64,000 nt of DNA, from positions 26,294 through 90,293 of the forward strand of contig CALFJF010000044.1 in NCBI GenBank assembly GCA_937877535.1, in the 5' to 3' direction. The notes under the pieces were generated by a model, which did no database searches, was not told the DNA's origin, and saw only the letters and a program-made list of their open reading frames with translations. The stretch comes from an uncultured Treponema sp. GTDB lineage: Bacteria > Spirochaetota > Spirochaetia > Treponematales > Treponemataceae. Shown one piece after another: positions 1 through 7,879 of the stretch (position 1 is its first letter; each line of letters opens with the position of its first letter). The position numbers and the translations under genes are program-made.

Positions 1-1
1 C

Positions 2-202
2 AGGCGGCGGCTCTCCGTTCGCGAGGCGGCGCGCCTCCAGTCGTTCCCCGAGGACTTCAAGCCGTGCGGAAACGTCCATCAGGCGTACAAGCAGTTCGGA
101 AACTGCGTGAACGTGGAGGTGATTCGCCATGCCGCCATCAAGTTGTTCTCAGAAAAGCCCGCCATGGGGCAGAGCGAATTCAATTTCAACGGGCATGGCT
201 GA
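2..202 (+). CDS. DNA cytosine-5 methyltransferase, C-terminal fragment
   Basis: The open frame enters from the left edge and stops at 200-202, giving 67 residues. It holds the two last conserved blocks of C5-methyltransferases: motif IX (LSVREAARLQSFPEDF) and motif X (QFGNCVNVEVI). In this family these close the SAM pocket and support the target-recognition domain; the catalytic Pro-Cys motif would lie outside the window. Whether it belongs to a restriction-modification pair or is an orphan or phage-type enzyme cannot be told. The downstream genes are unknown and none looks like a nuclease. Identification of the family is firm; the target sequence is unknown. Confidence 0.85.
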   Translation, partial: RRRLSVREAARLQSFPEDFKPCGNVHQAYKQFGNCVNVEVIRHAAIKLFSEKPAMGQSEFNFNGHG

Positions 203-312
203 TTTTCCGATTCTACTAATCACCCCGACGGAGGCGGTTTATATAAGTTGGGGCGGTCTGAGCTGACCCCAAAAATCTACAGCCGCGCGGGCTTTAAGCG
301 CAAGGAGTTTTC
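203..312 (+). other. Intergenic region before the first unknown gene
   Basis: This 110-bp stretch contains a clear Shine-Dalgarno AAGGAG five bases before the ATG at 313. A short inverted repeat (TTGGGG/CCCCAA with GGTCTGAGCTGACC between) lies around 250-273. No promoter with convincing -35 and -10 boxes is visible. Confidence 0.35.
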
Positions 313-1095
313 ATGGCCGCAAGATACGGATTTTTCAGGATTCGCTTCGTGAAGAAGGACAACACGCCCGACGCGGAGACGGCGAAGAGGGCGTTTGCCT
401 GGGCAAACGAAAACATCGAATGGGTCGAGGAATTGAAGCCGTTCGCACTTAATGGAAACGAGTGGACGGTCGACGAGGACGAGTGGATTGAAGGCGTGGA
501 CATAAAGAACACGGGCGTTCCCGAAACCTTCGACTGGCTCATGGACGTGGCGAAGGCGACGGGCGCGGAGAAAATCGTCGGCTGGGAGAACCGGGATTTC
601 TCCGAATCGGCACATTCCGATAACTGGATTGTGACTGGCGTGTGCGAGGACGGCAAGATGACCTACCTACCCCGCACACAGTACAACACTTACCCCGACC
701 CGATGGTGAACGAGGATGACGAACTCATCTCAGACGAAACTTACCGCGCGCTACAACCTGCCTTCAAGAACAAGAAGACGGGCGAAGTCGTCCTTTCGGG
801 CGTCCTGCAGACGGGAGAGAACTACTTCGACGACAATGACGACTTGTACCTGGACCTGGAAAACGAGTTGCGCTACAGATGCACTTTGGAGGGCGAGATT
901 TTGGGAATCTACGACCCCGATGGAGATGACGATGAGAGTCCGAGCGGGACGTTCGACATCGTTTCGCTGTTCATCGAGAGAGCCAAGGAAAGGGGCAAGG
1001 ACTGGAGCGCGGACGACTGGGAATTTGTAGGCATCGAGACTCAGCCTAGCACGCTGGATGTTGCGCTCGGCGCAAAGGGATACGAGGACGTGTAA
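313..1095 (+). CDS. Hypothetical acidic protein of the accessory region
   Basis: This 260-residue protein has a strong ribosome-binding site and codon use richer in G and C than polA or the genes around it on the core chromosome. It is acidic, with runs such as DDNDDLYLDLENE and DPDGDDDESP in the second half. There is no signal peptide, membrane segment or recognisable motif. It follows the methyltransferase fragment on the same strand and is followed after 14 bp by another small unknown gene, so the three probably form one transcription unit. Such proteins are common in phage or integrative-element cargo, but I do not recognise a family and assign no function. Confidence 0.7.
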   Translation: MAARYGFFRIRFVKKDNTPDAETAKRAFAWANENIEWVEELKPFALNGNEWTVDEDEWIEGVDIKNTGVPETFDWLMDVAKATGAEKIVGWENRDFSESAHSDNWIVTGVCEDGKMTYLPRTQYNTYPDPMVNEDDELISDETYRALQPAFKNKKTGEVVLSGVLQTGENYFDDNDDLYLDLENELRYRCTLEGEILGIYDPDGDDDESPSGTFDIVSLFIERAKERGKDWSADDWEFVGIETQPSTLDVALGAKGYEDV

Positions 1096-1109
1096 GGCGG
1101 GAGGAACGG

Positions 1110-1325
1110 ATGGCAAAACGGCTCACGCTCAGGCAACACTACATCGCGCAACTGCTTTCGGGAACGGATGCGGGCTTACCCGATGGGAACAACGCGGACG
1201 TTGACATCAGCGTATGCGACCCTGAGTGGTGGGGCGAGCAGACCGCACGGCGCATCTTTCATACGGTGGACTCGCTCCTCGACATGACGGGCGACGACGG
1301 CGGCACGGTCATAGAAACTGATTGA
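1110..1325 (+). CDS. Small hypothetical protein
   Basis: The product has 71 residues and starts after a GGGAGG ribosome-binding site at 1099-1104. It begins with a basic stretch (MAKRLTLRQHYIAQ) and ends acidic (DMTGDDGGTVIETD). It contains a DPEWWGEQTARRIFHTVDS segment that could form an amphipathic helix. Spacing of 14 bp from the previous gene supports co-transcription. No family is recognised. The same codon style as its upstream neighbour suggests that both arrived with the methyltransferase. Confidence 0.6.
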   Translation: MAKRLTLRQHYIAQLLSGTDAGLPDGNNADVDISVCDPEWWGEQTARRIFHTVDSLLDMTGDDGGTVIETD

Positions 1326-1337
1326 CGGAGGCGCACG

Positions 1338-1497
1338 ATGGCGGAAGAACACAGACGGCAAGACGCTCCGCCTCGTCGTCGCGCCCACCTTCGCGCGGCA
1401 TGGCGCACCGCTTGCAAACTACGCCACACAGCTTTTTACGGCGGAAGAAAAACAGGCGATAAAAAATATGCTGTCAAAAAATAGCAAGTCGGTTTAA
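1338..1497 (+). pseudogene. Small ORF, probably frameshifted
   Basis: The ATG at 1338, preceded by GGAG, opens a basic frame that ends after 48 codons and looks unlike a protein. A shift of one base near 1347 leads into a much more protein-like frame (GKTLRLVVAPTFARHG, then ANYATQLFTAEEKQAIKNML) that stops at 1495-1497 but has no ATG, GTG or TTG start of its own after the in-frame stop at 1312. I infer a frameshifted remnant, or a sequencing error, of a short protein from the acquired element. Confidence 0.4.
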
Positions 1498-1515
1498 AAA
1501 TCTGTTTCCAAATAG

Positions 1516-1549
1516 GCTTTGCCATTCCGAAGTTTCGGAATGACAAAGC
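1516..1549. terminator. Palindromic hairpin between convergent genes
   Basis: Two arms (CATTCCGAA and TTCGGAATG) are separated by two bases, and the pairing extends after one mismatch through CTTTG/CAAAG. The element sits between the plus-strand accessory genes and the 3' end of aspS, so it may stop transcription from either side. It lacks a long T-run, so it could instead be a dispersed palindromic repeat. Confidence 0.5.
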
Positions 1550-1569
1550 ACCGTGCCGTTGCGGATTTT

Positions 1570-3432
1570 CTATTTCTCTCTTTCCGTCACCGCGATGTGA
1601 AGCTCGTCGAGCTGCGACTGCTCGACTTCGCTCGGCGAGTCGTCGAGCGAAGAAGCCGCGAGATTGTTCTTCGGGAACGCGATAACTTCGTGAATGCTCT
1701 CCTCGTGCCTCATGAGCATCACAAGGCGGTCAAGACCCGGGGCGATTCCACCGTGCGGGGGCGCGCCGAATTTGAATGCCTGAACCAAAAAGCCGAACGC
1801 CTTTTCTGCCCGCTCGCGGCTGTAGCCCACGATTTCAAAAATGCGCTCCTGCAATGCCGGGTCGTTGATACGCATACTTCCCGAAGCAAGCTCGTAACCG
1901 TTCAAAACGAGGTCGTAGAGGTCGCCTTTAACGGCCCCGGGGTCGCTTTCGAGCGTATCCCAGTATTTTTTCTGCGGGAGCGTGAACATGTGATGCTCGG
2001 TCTCCCAGTGATTTTCGTCCTCATTCCATGCGAAATACGGAAAGTCGATAATCCATGCGAAGTGGAATTCGTCTTTCGGGTCGTAGAGATTCAAATCCTT
2101 TCCGAGCTGCTTTCGCACCGCGCCAAGAGCCACACACGCCGTCTGCCATTTCTCATCGCTCACAAAAAGAAGCAAGTCGTTTTTTTCCGCACCGAGTTTC
2201 GTGCAGATTTCGCTTTCTTTTCCCGCGAAGAATTTTGAGATTCCACCTTCAAAGGCGATGCCTGTGGTGGTTTCGACAGGCTCAACCACCGCGGAAACCA
2301 CCTTCATCCACGCCAAGCCTTTCGCGTGATTGATTTTCGCCACGCTTTCGAGAGCTTCAATCATTTTTCGCGAATATTTGTCGGCGACATTTTTGACAAC
2401 GAGGGCCTTGAGTCCGCTCCGCTTGTGCCGTTCGATTTCTTTGCCCGAAGCCGCCGCGCCCGCCTTGAATGCGTTGAAGTCGCTCAAATTCGCCATGAAC
2501 GCCGCGTCCTGCATCTTCAAGTCAAAGCGCAAATCGGGCTTGTCGCTTCCGTACAGGTCGAACGCATCTTCCCAGGCGATTCGGTCGAATTTCGCGGGCA
2601 AATCGTAGTTCAGCGTTTTTTTGAAAATGTGTTGCATCAAGCCCTCGGTCGTTTCCAAGACTTCCTCACGGTTCGTGAAGCTCATCTCCATGTCAATCTG
2701 CGTGAATTCGGGCTGTCGGTCTCCCCGCGCGTCCTCGTCTCGGTAGCACCGCGCAATCTGAAAATACTTGTCGAACCCGGAGACCATCAAAAGCTGCTTG
2801 TAAAGCTGGGGCGACTGCGGAAGGGAATAGAATTTTCCCGGGTGAACTCTGGAAGGAACAAGGTAGTCTCGCGCGCCCTCCGGGGTTGACTTGATGAAGG
2901 TCGGGGTTTCGATTTCCAAAAATCCCTTTGAAGTGAGATATTCTCGCGTCGCAAAAGTGACTTGGCTTCTCAAAATGATGTTTTTCTGCATTGGCTCGCG
3001 GCGCAAGTCCAAATAGCGGTACTTTAGGCGCAAATCTTCGTTCGGAAGCACAATCGTGCCGTCTTTCTGCCGCACTTCTTCAATAGAAAACGGCAATTCT
3101 TGGCTCGTCGTGAAAATCTCGATTTCCTTTGCCTCGACTTCAATTTCGCCCGTCGCCATGCTGGGGTTGATGTCTTTTTCGCTTCGTGCGGCAACCGTGC
3201 CAGCAACGGCGATACAATATTCGCTCTTCAACGACGACGCAATTTTCTTGACTTCATCGCTCGCGCCGTCGCCCACCATAACCTGCGTGATTCCGTAGCG
3301 GTCGCGGAGCTGAATAAAAACCAGCCCGCCCAAATCTCGGCTACGGCTGACCCATCCGTTCAATATAACTGACTTGCCGACGTCTGCCTTTCGCAACTCG
3401 CCGCAAGTGACTGTTCTTTTTGTGTTTTCCAT
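1570..3432 (-). CDS. aspS: Aspartyl-tRNA synthetase
   Basis: This 620-residue class II synthetase charges tRNA-Asp in the cytoplasm. An OB-fold anticodon domain (residues 1-110, with GWVSRSRDLGGLVFIQLRDR) is followed by the catalytic core: motif 2 ARCYRDEDARGDRQPEFTQ and motif 3 GIAPGLDRLVMLM near the C-terminus. The bacterial GAD insertion domain lies at about residues 290-420. Within it, at about 381-390, the residues VVEPVETT are encoded by a copy of the dispersed palindromic repeat, in frame. The open frame extends upstream of the chosen ATG, but the conserved N-terminus starts at MENTKRTVTCGEL. There is no Shine-Dalgarno sequence; a TAAAAT box lies 8 bp before the ATG. Confidence 0.95.
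   Translation of the reverse strand: MENTKRTVTCGELRKADVGKSVILNGWVSRSRDLGGLVFIQLRDRYGITQVMVGDGASDEVKKIASSLKSEYCIAVAGTVAARSEKDINPSMATGEIEVEAKEIEIFTTSQELPFSIEEVRQKDGTIVLPNEDLRLKYRYLDLRREPMQKNIILRSQVTFATREYLTSKGFLEIETPTFIKSTPEGARDYLVPSRVHPGKFYSLPQSPQLYKQLLMVSGFDKYFQIARCYRDEDARGDRQPEFTQIDMEMSFTNREEVLETTEGLMQHIFKKTLNYDLPAKFDRIAWEDAFDLYGSDKPDLRFDLKMQDAAFMANLSDFNAFKAGAAASGKEIERHKRSGLKALVVKNVADKYSRKMIEALESVAKINHAKGLAWMKVVSAVVEPVETTTGIAFEGGISKFFAGKESEICTKLGAEKNDLLLFVSDEKWQTACVALGAVRKQLGKDLNLYDPKDEFHFAWIIDFPYFAWNEDENHWETEHHMFTLPQKKYWDTLESDPGAVKGDLYDLVLNGYELASGSMRINDPALQERIFEIVGYSRERAEKAFGFLVQAFKFGAPPHGGIAPGLDRLVMLMRHEESIHEVIAFPKNNLAASSLDDSPSEVEQSQLDELHIAVTEREK
2266..2290. repeat. Dispersed palindromic repeat, copy 1 (inside aspS)
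   Basis: The 25-bp unit has 7-bp terminal inverted arms (GGTGGTT and AACCACC) and the core TCGACAGGCTCA. It is identical, in inverse orientation, to the copy at 61335-61359. On the aspS strand it reads VVEPVETT without breaking the frame. Confidence 0.85.
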
Positions 3433-3440
3433 GATTGAAC

Positions 3441-3446
3441 ATTTTA
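3441..3446 (-). promoter_or_regulatory. aspS -10 box, predicted leaderless start
   Basis: TAAAAT on the minus strand ends 8 bp before the aspS ATG, with no ribosome-binding site between. Transcription would start at or just before the start codon. No clear -35 is seen. Confidence 0.45.
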
Positions 3447-3473
3447 GCGAGAAAACGGGCGCGAATAAAGCGC

Positions 3474-3502
3474 AAAAAAAATCCCCGAAAAAATCGGGGA
3501 AC
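3474..3502 (-). terminator. Rho-independent terminator after the SPOR gene
   Basis: On the minus strand a CCCCGA/TCGGGG stem with a T-rich loop is followed by eight T. It begins just past the stop codon at 3509 and closes the coaE-SPOR transcript before the aspS promoter. Confidence 0.85.
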
Positions 3503-3508
3503 AAAACG

Positions 3509-4330
3509 TTACTGTTTTTTTGCCGTTGAGTTTACGACGAAACTTTGCGAAAAATCCGACGTTTTTAACGCGCTCACTTTTGAGCGAATTGCCTCGGCTT
3601 CGGATTTTGTGGCATACGAGCCAACGCGAACGCGGTACATCATTCGTCCGCCGTCTTCGTAAGTGAACACTTCCGCAGGAAAACCGTTGTTTGAAAGCAC
3701 CGAACGTGCGGCATTCGCTTTATTTATGTCTTCAAACGAGCCAACTTGAACCCAAAACTTGTCGCCCGCACTTCGAGAACTTTGAGAAGAGCGCGAAGTG
3801 GAAGTACTTTTTGAAGAAGTCGTCGATTTTGGTTTTTCCGAAGTCGCTTGCTTCGTTTTTGCAGAAGCCGAACTTGCCCGCGCACTTTCCATTTGAGCGG
3901 CGGTAAAATCGTTTTTTGCCGTTACGCTCGACGCTACGGAAAGCGAACTCAAATCAATCGTGGTTGTTTCGTCTTCCGCCTTTGGAGTTTTTGCGTCTTC
4001 TCGATTTTCTCCGCCTTTCAAATCATCGAGCGAAAGTTCGCCCTTCCCTTCTGGAACTCCGTCCAATCCGTAAATTCCGTCAAAAGGATTTTCTGGAGCA
4101 TCAAAATCCGCAGGAGGAGCTGCCCAATCCAACGCCGTTTCGTTTTCTTTTACCCAGCCATCGCTTGCATTTTTGGAAGTGTCTTTTTTATTTCCAGAAG
4201 AAAGAAGCATTGCCGCACCCACAACAACGAGCAAAAAAAGTCCCGCTGCCGCCATAATCCACAAGGCTCTTCGGGGGCTTCCCGCCTCCGCTTCGTCTTG
4301 GTTCGTGTCAAGTCCGTCGTACTGACTCAT
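3509..4330 (-). CDS. SPOR-domain membrane protein
   Basis: The 273-residue product has a short cytoplasmic N-terminus, one membrane segment (IMAAAGLFLLVVVGAAMLL, about residues 24-43), a long Ser/Thr/Lys-rich linker and a C-terminal SPOR domain (about 194-270, starting KFWVQVGSFEDINKANAA). SPOR domains bind denuded peptidoglycan strands at division septa, so a role in cell division or wall remodelling is inferred; the catalytic partner is not visible. The start at 4330 is chosen because GAGGGG lies five bases upstream. An alternative ATG at 4342 overlaps the coaE stop as ATGA and would add four residues. It is the last gene of the polA-coaE unit. Confidence 0.85.
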   Translation of the reverse strand: MSQYDGLDTNQDEAEAGSPRRALWIMAAAGLFLLVVVGAAMLLSSGNKKDTSKNASDGWVKENETALDWAAPPADFDAPENPFDGIYGLDGVPEGKGELSLDDLKGGENREDAKTPKAEDETTTIDLSSLSVASSVTAKNDFTAAQMESARASSASAKTKQATSEKPKSTTSSKSTSTSRSSQSSRSAGDKFWVQVGSFEDINKANAARSVLSNNGFPAEVFTYEDGGRMMYRVRVGSYATKSEAEAIRSKVSALKTSDFSQSFVVNSTAKKQ

Positions 4331-4338
4331 TTTTCCCC

Positions 4339-4953
4339 TCATTCATCTTTTTTTAAGAAATTTTGAAGAATCCCATCTATTTTTTTTTCAAGAAGGTCTA
4401 AACTCCTTGAGTTATCCACTTTGTAAATATCGGCATTTGAAAGCCTATATTTAGAAAAGAGATTTTTTTGCGCCCAAAAACGCCGCACTATCTGAATCAA
4501 AGGAAGCGAATCGCGTTTTTTGACCCGAAAAAATCGAATCCCAAAAAAAGTGTCCACAAAAATGACCGCTTGGCATTTTTCCAAAATCTCTGGCAATTTC
4601 CAAAGAAGCGTCGCGTTTATAACGGCATTTTTGTGCGTTTGCAAAAAATCAAAAAGTCGGCGCGAAAGCGCGGGATACACGATTTCTTCTTGCCGCAAAA
4701 GCAATTTTTTGTTTTGAAACAAAATCGTTCCAAGCGCGCGCCTGTCAAGACTTCCGTTTTCTTTCAAAAGCGAGATTTTTTGTTTTTCCGCCTCCGCGCC
4801 AAACTCGTCCAAAATGCAGCGAACAATGCGCTCTTCACAAAGGATTTCATGCACAACCAAATCGCAATCAATCGAGAAAAAACCGCGTTTTTCCAAAATC
4901 GAACTTACGGCATTTTTTCCGCAAGCCATTTTTCCCGTAACGCACAAAATCAA
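4339..4953 (-). CDS. coaE: Dephospho-CoA kinase
   Basis: This 204-residue protein phosphorylates dephospho-CoA in the last step of coenzyme A synthesis. The P-loop reads GKMACGKN, at variance with the usual GxGSGKS but keeping the Lys. DCD follows at about residues 29-31, where the family has the substrate-binding DAD-like motif, and IVYPALSRRLF matches the conserved VHP-type helix. I choose the TTG at 4953 because GGGGAG stands seven bases upstream and the TTG overlaps the polA stop as TTGA, a translational-coupling arrangement. A TTG at 4968 would add five residues. The weakly conserved P-loop and C-terminus leave slight doubt. Confidence 0.8.
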   Translation of the reverse strand: MILCVTGKMACGKNAVSSILEKRGFFSIDCDLVVHEILCEERIVRCILDEFGAEAEKQKISLLKENGSLDRRALGTILFQNKKLLLRQEEIVYPALSRRLFDFLQTHKNAVINATLLWKLPEILEKCQAVIFVDTFFGIRFFRVKKRDSLPLIQIVRRFWAQKNLFSKYRLSNADIYKVDNSRSLDLLEKKIDGILQNFLKKDE

Positions 4954-7829
4954 TGAAACGCTCCCCAATTTTTGCCATATTCAATCGACACTTTGAGCGG
5001 AACGTTTAAAATCCAAGCGTGTTCCATTTTGTCGCGAATGAGCGCAATCGTGTCGCTAATCGCGTCTTTGTCATCTACGCATTCAAAAATCAACTCGTCG
5101 TGGACTTGCAAAAGAAGCGACGCGCCCGTGGGATTTTGTTTGAGTGCCTCGTCAACGTCTTTCATCGCTTTTTTTACAATGTCGGCGGCACTTCCTTGAA
5201 TTGGCGAGTTTTTTGCGATTCGCACCGCCGCTTCCCGCGCGTGCACGTTCGCGCTCGCAATTTCTCGGATTTCTCGCTTTCTTCCGCTAATCGTTTTTGT
5301 AAAAAGCGTATTTTCGGCTTCTTTTACCGTGCGCTCAAAAAAATCTGCCACGCCCGAATACACGGAAAAATACGATTTTATAAAATCGTCCGCTTCTCGA
5401 TACCCGATTCCGAGGTCTTTTGCAAGGCTGAACGCGCCCATTCCATACATAATGCCAAAATTGAACGTTTTTGCCCGCCTTCGCATATCCGCCGTAACGT
5501 CCGAAATGTCGCAGCCGTAAATCAAAGCAGCCGTTGATTTATGAACGTCGATTCCTTCCCAAAACGCGCGACAAAGATTTTTGTCGCCAGACAAATGCGC
5601 AAGAACAACAAGTTCAATTTGAGCATAATCCGCGCTGATTAAAACTTTGCCGTTTTCCGCCGTAAATGCGCGTCGAATTTGCCGCCCTTCCTCGGTTCGC
5701 ACAGGAATATTTTGCAGATTTGGGTCGCGCGAAGAAAGTCGCCCCGTTGCCGTTCCCGTTTGAACAAAACTCGTGTGAACGCGCGAAGACTCGTCGCACA
5801 AAAGCGGAAGCGCGTCAACGTAAGTAGAAAGGAGTTTTGACGCTCCACGCCAATCAAGCACATCGGAAACAATGGGAACGTCTTTCAATTCACGAAGCGC
5901 GGCTTCGTCGGTGGAAAAAGAGCCCGCCTTTGTTTTTTTCTTGCCTTTTAGCCCCATTTCTTCAAACAAAACTTCGCCGAATTGTTTTGTGGAGGCAATG
6001 TTGAATTCGTGACCAGAAGCGGCGTAGATTTTTTCTGAAAGCAAAGCGAGTTTGTCATTGAGCGTCGCCGAATATTCAGAAAGAACAGACGAAGAAAGGT
6101 GAATTCCGCGGAGTTCCATTTTTGAAATAATCGGAATCAGCGCGATTTCGTCTTCGTAGACAGTTTTTAACGAAGCGTTTTCGAGCAAATCCACCAGTTT
6201 TTTGTATAATTGCAACGTAAAATCTGAATCTTCTGCGCAATAAGAAGCGGCTTTTTCGAGCGGAACGTCGGAAAAATTTTGTTTTTTTTCAACGATTTCT
6301 TCAAATTCGATTCCGCGCAAATGCAAAAATCGTTTTGAAAGCGCAGAAAGCGAAAACGACGATTTTTCGCCTTCAAATCCGTCTGGAGAAAGAACCCAAG
6401 CGGCAATCATCGTGTCTTGAATTTTCGATTTGTCTTGAAAAAAAATGTCAAAATCTTCGATTTGTTCGATATTTTTTTTGAGTTCTTGTTCTCGCTCGTA
6501 AAAATCTGAAAAAAGTTCAAGTTGATTTGAATCCGTTTTTGGCTCGTTTTTTTGATTTTTCAAAAACGACAAAAATCCATTTGAAAACAAAATCTCCAAA
6601 TCGAACTTTGCGTTATGAAAAACAATTTTCGCGCCCGAAGAAAAAAGACGCGAAAGCGCAAAAAATGCTGCGTTTTTTTCCATCGCCTTGCCCTCCGGCG
6701 AACAAAGCGGCACGTAAATGCCACCGCCTTCTTTCCAAGAAAGGCTAAATCCAACGAGGTTCGCCGTTCGCGTGTTTAGCGACGTTGTTTCCGTGTCAAG
6801 AGCCACGATTCCGCTTTGAATCGCCTCGTCAATCAAAGAAAAAAGTTCCGATTTTTCAACGACCGCTTTGTAATTTCCTTCGTTTTTTTTCACGATTTCT
6901 TGAACGTCAAACGAAAGTTGAGGCGAAAATCCAGAAAGTTCATCAAAAAGCGTTGCCACGCGATTGAGCGACAACGCACGAGCCTTTTCGCTCAATTTTG
7001 AAAACAAAAACGAAGAAACGGCAAACGATTCAATCGAATCAATCGGCGCAAAATCCAACGGCACATCGCTTTTGAGCGAAATGAGTTTTTTTGAAAAATA
7101 CGCGCTTTCTTTTCCGTCGCGCACTTTTTTGCCAAGCGCGCCTTTGATTTTTTCGACATTTTCAAAAATCCCGTCAAGAGAACCGTATTCCAAAAGAAGA
7201 TTCTCGGCGAATTTTTTTCCAACGCCATGAACGCCAGGAACGTTGTCCGCGCTGTCGCCTGTGAGAGAAAGAAAATCAAGGATTTGCGAGGGCGCAACGC
7301 CCCACTCTTTTTTGACAATTTCCGCGTTCACGATTTCCCAAATTGCGTTTTTGAGTTTTGAAGGACGCATGACTTTTACGTTTTCGCAAACGAGTTGAAG
7401 CAAATCTTTGTCCGAAGAAAGAATAAAAACGGTGCGCCCGTTGTTTTTCTCGCGCTCCGCGATTGACGCAATCACATCGTCGGCTTCAAAACCGTCCACG
7501 CGGATTCCCTCCGCTCCCAATTCCAAAAGAAGCGACTCGATTATGGGAAACTGCTTCGTTAAATCTTCAGGCGCGGGGTCTCTGTTTGCTTTGTACGCAG
7601 AAAACAGTTCGTGGCGAAACGTCTTTGTTTTTGAATCAAGCGCAACAACAAGAAAATCAGGCTTAAACGAGCGAATTGTGAGCGCAAGATTATTGAAAAA
7701 ACCGTGAACCGCCGAAATATTTTCCCCCAAAGGATTTGTGAGCGGTCGTTTTGAAAACGCCCAATATTCGCGAAAAATGAGTCCGTATCCGTCAACTATA
7801 AAAACACTTTGCGCCTTTGTTTCGTCCAT
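4950..7829 (-). CDS. polA: DNA polymerase I
   Basis: This 959-residue enzyme fills gaps and removes RNA primers. The 5'-nuclease domain occupies about residues 10-300 (FLSLTGDSADNVPGVHGVG, helix-hairpin-helix). The 3'-5' exonuclease domain appears catalytically intact: ExoI DTETTSL near 344, ExoII FHNAKFDLEIL near 405 and ExoIII YCAEDSDF near 531. The polymerase motifs are A (SADYAQIELVVLAHLSGD, about 730), B (RRAKTFNFGIMYGMGAF, about 782) and C (VHDELIF, about 907). The open frame continues upstream, but homologous sequence starts at MDETKAQSVFIVDGYG. No ribosome-binding site is present; TATACT lies 6 bp before the ATG. The stop overlaps the coaE start. Confidence 0.96.
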   Translation of the reverse strand: MDETKAQSVFIVDGYGLIFREYWAFSKRPLTNPLGENISAVHGFFNNLALTIRSFKPDFLVVALDSKTKTFRHELFSAYKANRDPAPEDLTKQFPIIESLLLELGAEGIRVDGFEADDVIASIAEREKNNGRTVFILSSDKDLLQLVCENVKVMRPSKLKNAIWEIVNAEIVKKEWGVAPSQILDFLSLTGDSADNVPGVHGVGKKFAENLLLEYGSLDGIFENVEKIKGALGKKVRDGKESAYFSKKLISLKSDVPLDFAPIDSIESFAVSSFLFSKLSEKARALSLNRVATLFDELSGFSPQLSFDVQEIVKKNEGNYKAVVEKSELFSLIDEAIQSGIVALDTETTSLNTRTANLVGFSLSWKEGGGIYVPLCSPEGKAMEKNAAFFALSRLFSSGAKIVFHNAKFDLEILFSNGFLSFLKNQKNEPKTDSNQLELFSDFYEREQELKKNIEQIEDFDIFFQDKSKIQDTMIAAWVLSPDGFEGEKSSFSLSALSKRFLHLRGIEFEEIVEKKQNFSDVPLEKAASYCAEDSDFTLQLYKKLVDLLENASLKTVYEDEIALIPIISKMELRGIHLSSSVLSEYSATLNDKLALLSEKIYAASGHEFNIASTKQFGEVLFEEMGLKGKKKTKAGSFSTDEAALRELKDVPIVSDVLDWRGASKLLSTYVDALPLLCDESSRVHTSFVQTGTATGRLSSRDPNLQNIPVRTEEGRQIRRAFTAENGKVLISADYAQIELVVLAHLSGDKNLCRAFWEGIDVHKSTAALIYGCDISDVTADMRRRAKTFNFGIMYGMGAFSLAKDLGIGYREADDFIKSYFSVYSGVADFFERTVKEAENTLFTKTISGRKREIREIASANVHAREAAVRIAKNSPIQGSAADIVKKAMKDVDEALKQNPTGASLLLQVHDELIFECVDDKDAISDTIALIRDKMEHAWILNVPLKVSIEYGKNWGAFH

Positions 7830-7835
7830 GTTATG

Positions 7836-7841
7836 AGTATA
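7836..7841 (-). promoter_or_regulatory. polA -10 box, predicted leaderless start
   Basis: TATACT on the minus strand is separated from the polA ATG by only CATAAC. The 50-bp gap to the upstream gene holds no other signal. Confidence 0.45.
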
Positions 7842-7879
7842 TGTTTTTTTTTTGGTTTCGAGAATACGATTTTTTTCGG

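Noticed and set aside
1519..2238. Long plus-strand ORF opposite aspS
   Set aside because: It is the antisense frame of a conserved synthetase; its composition is basic and low-complexity and it has no ribosome-binding site.
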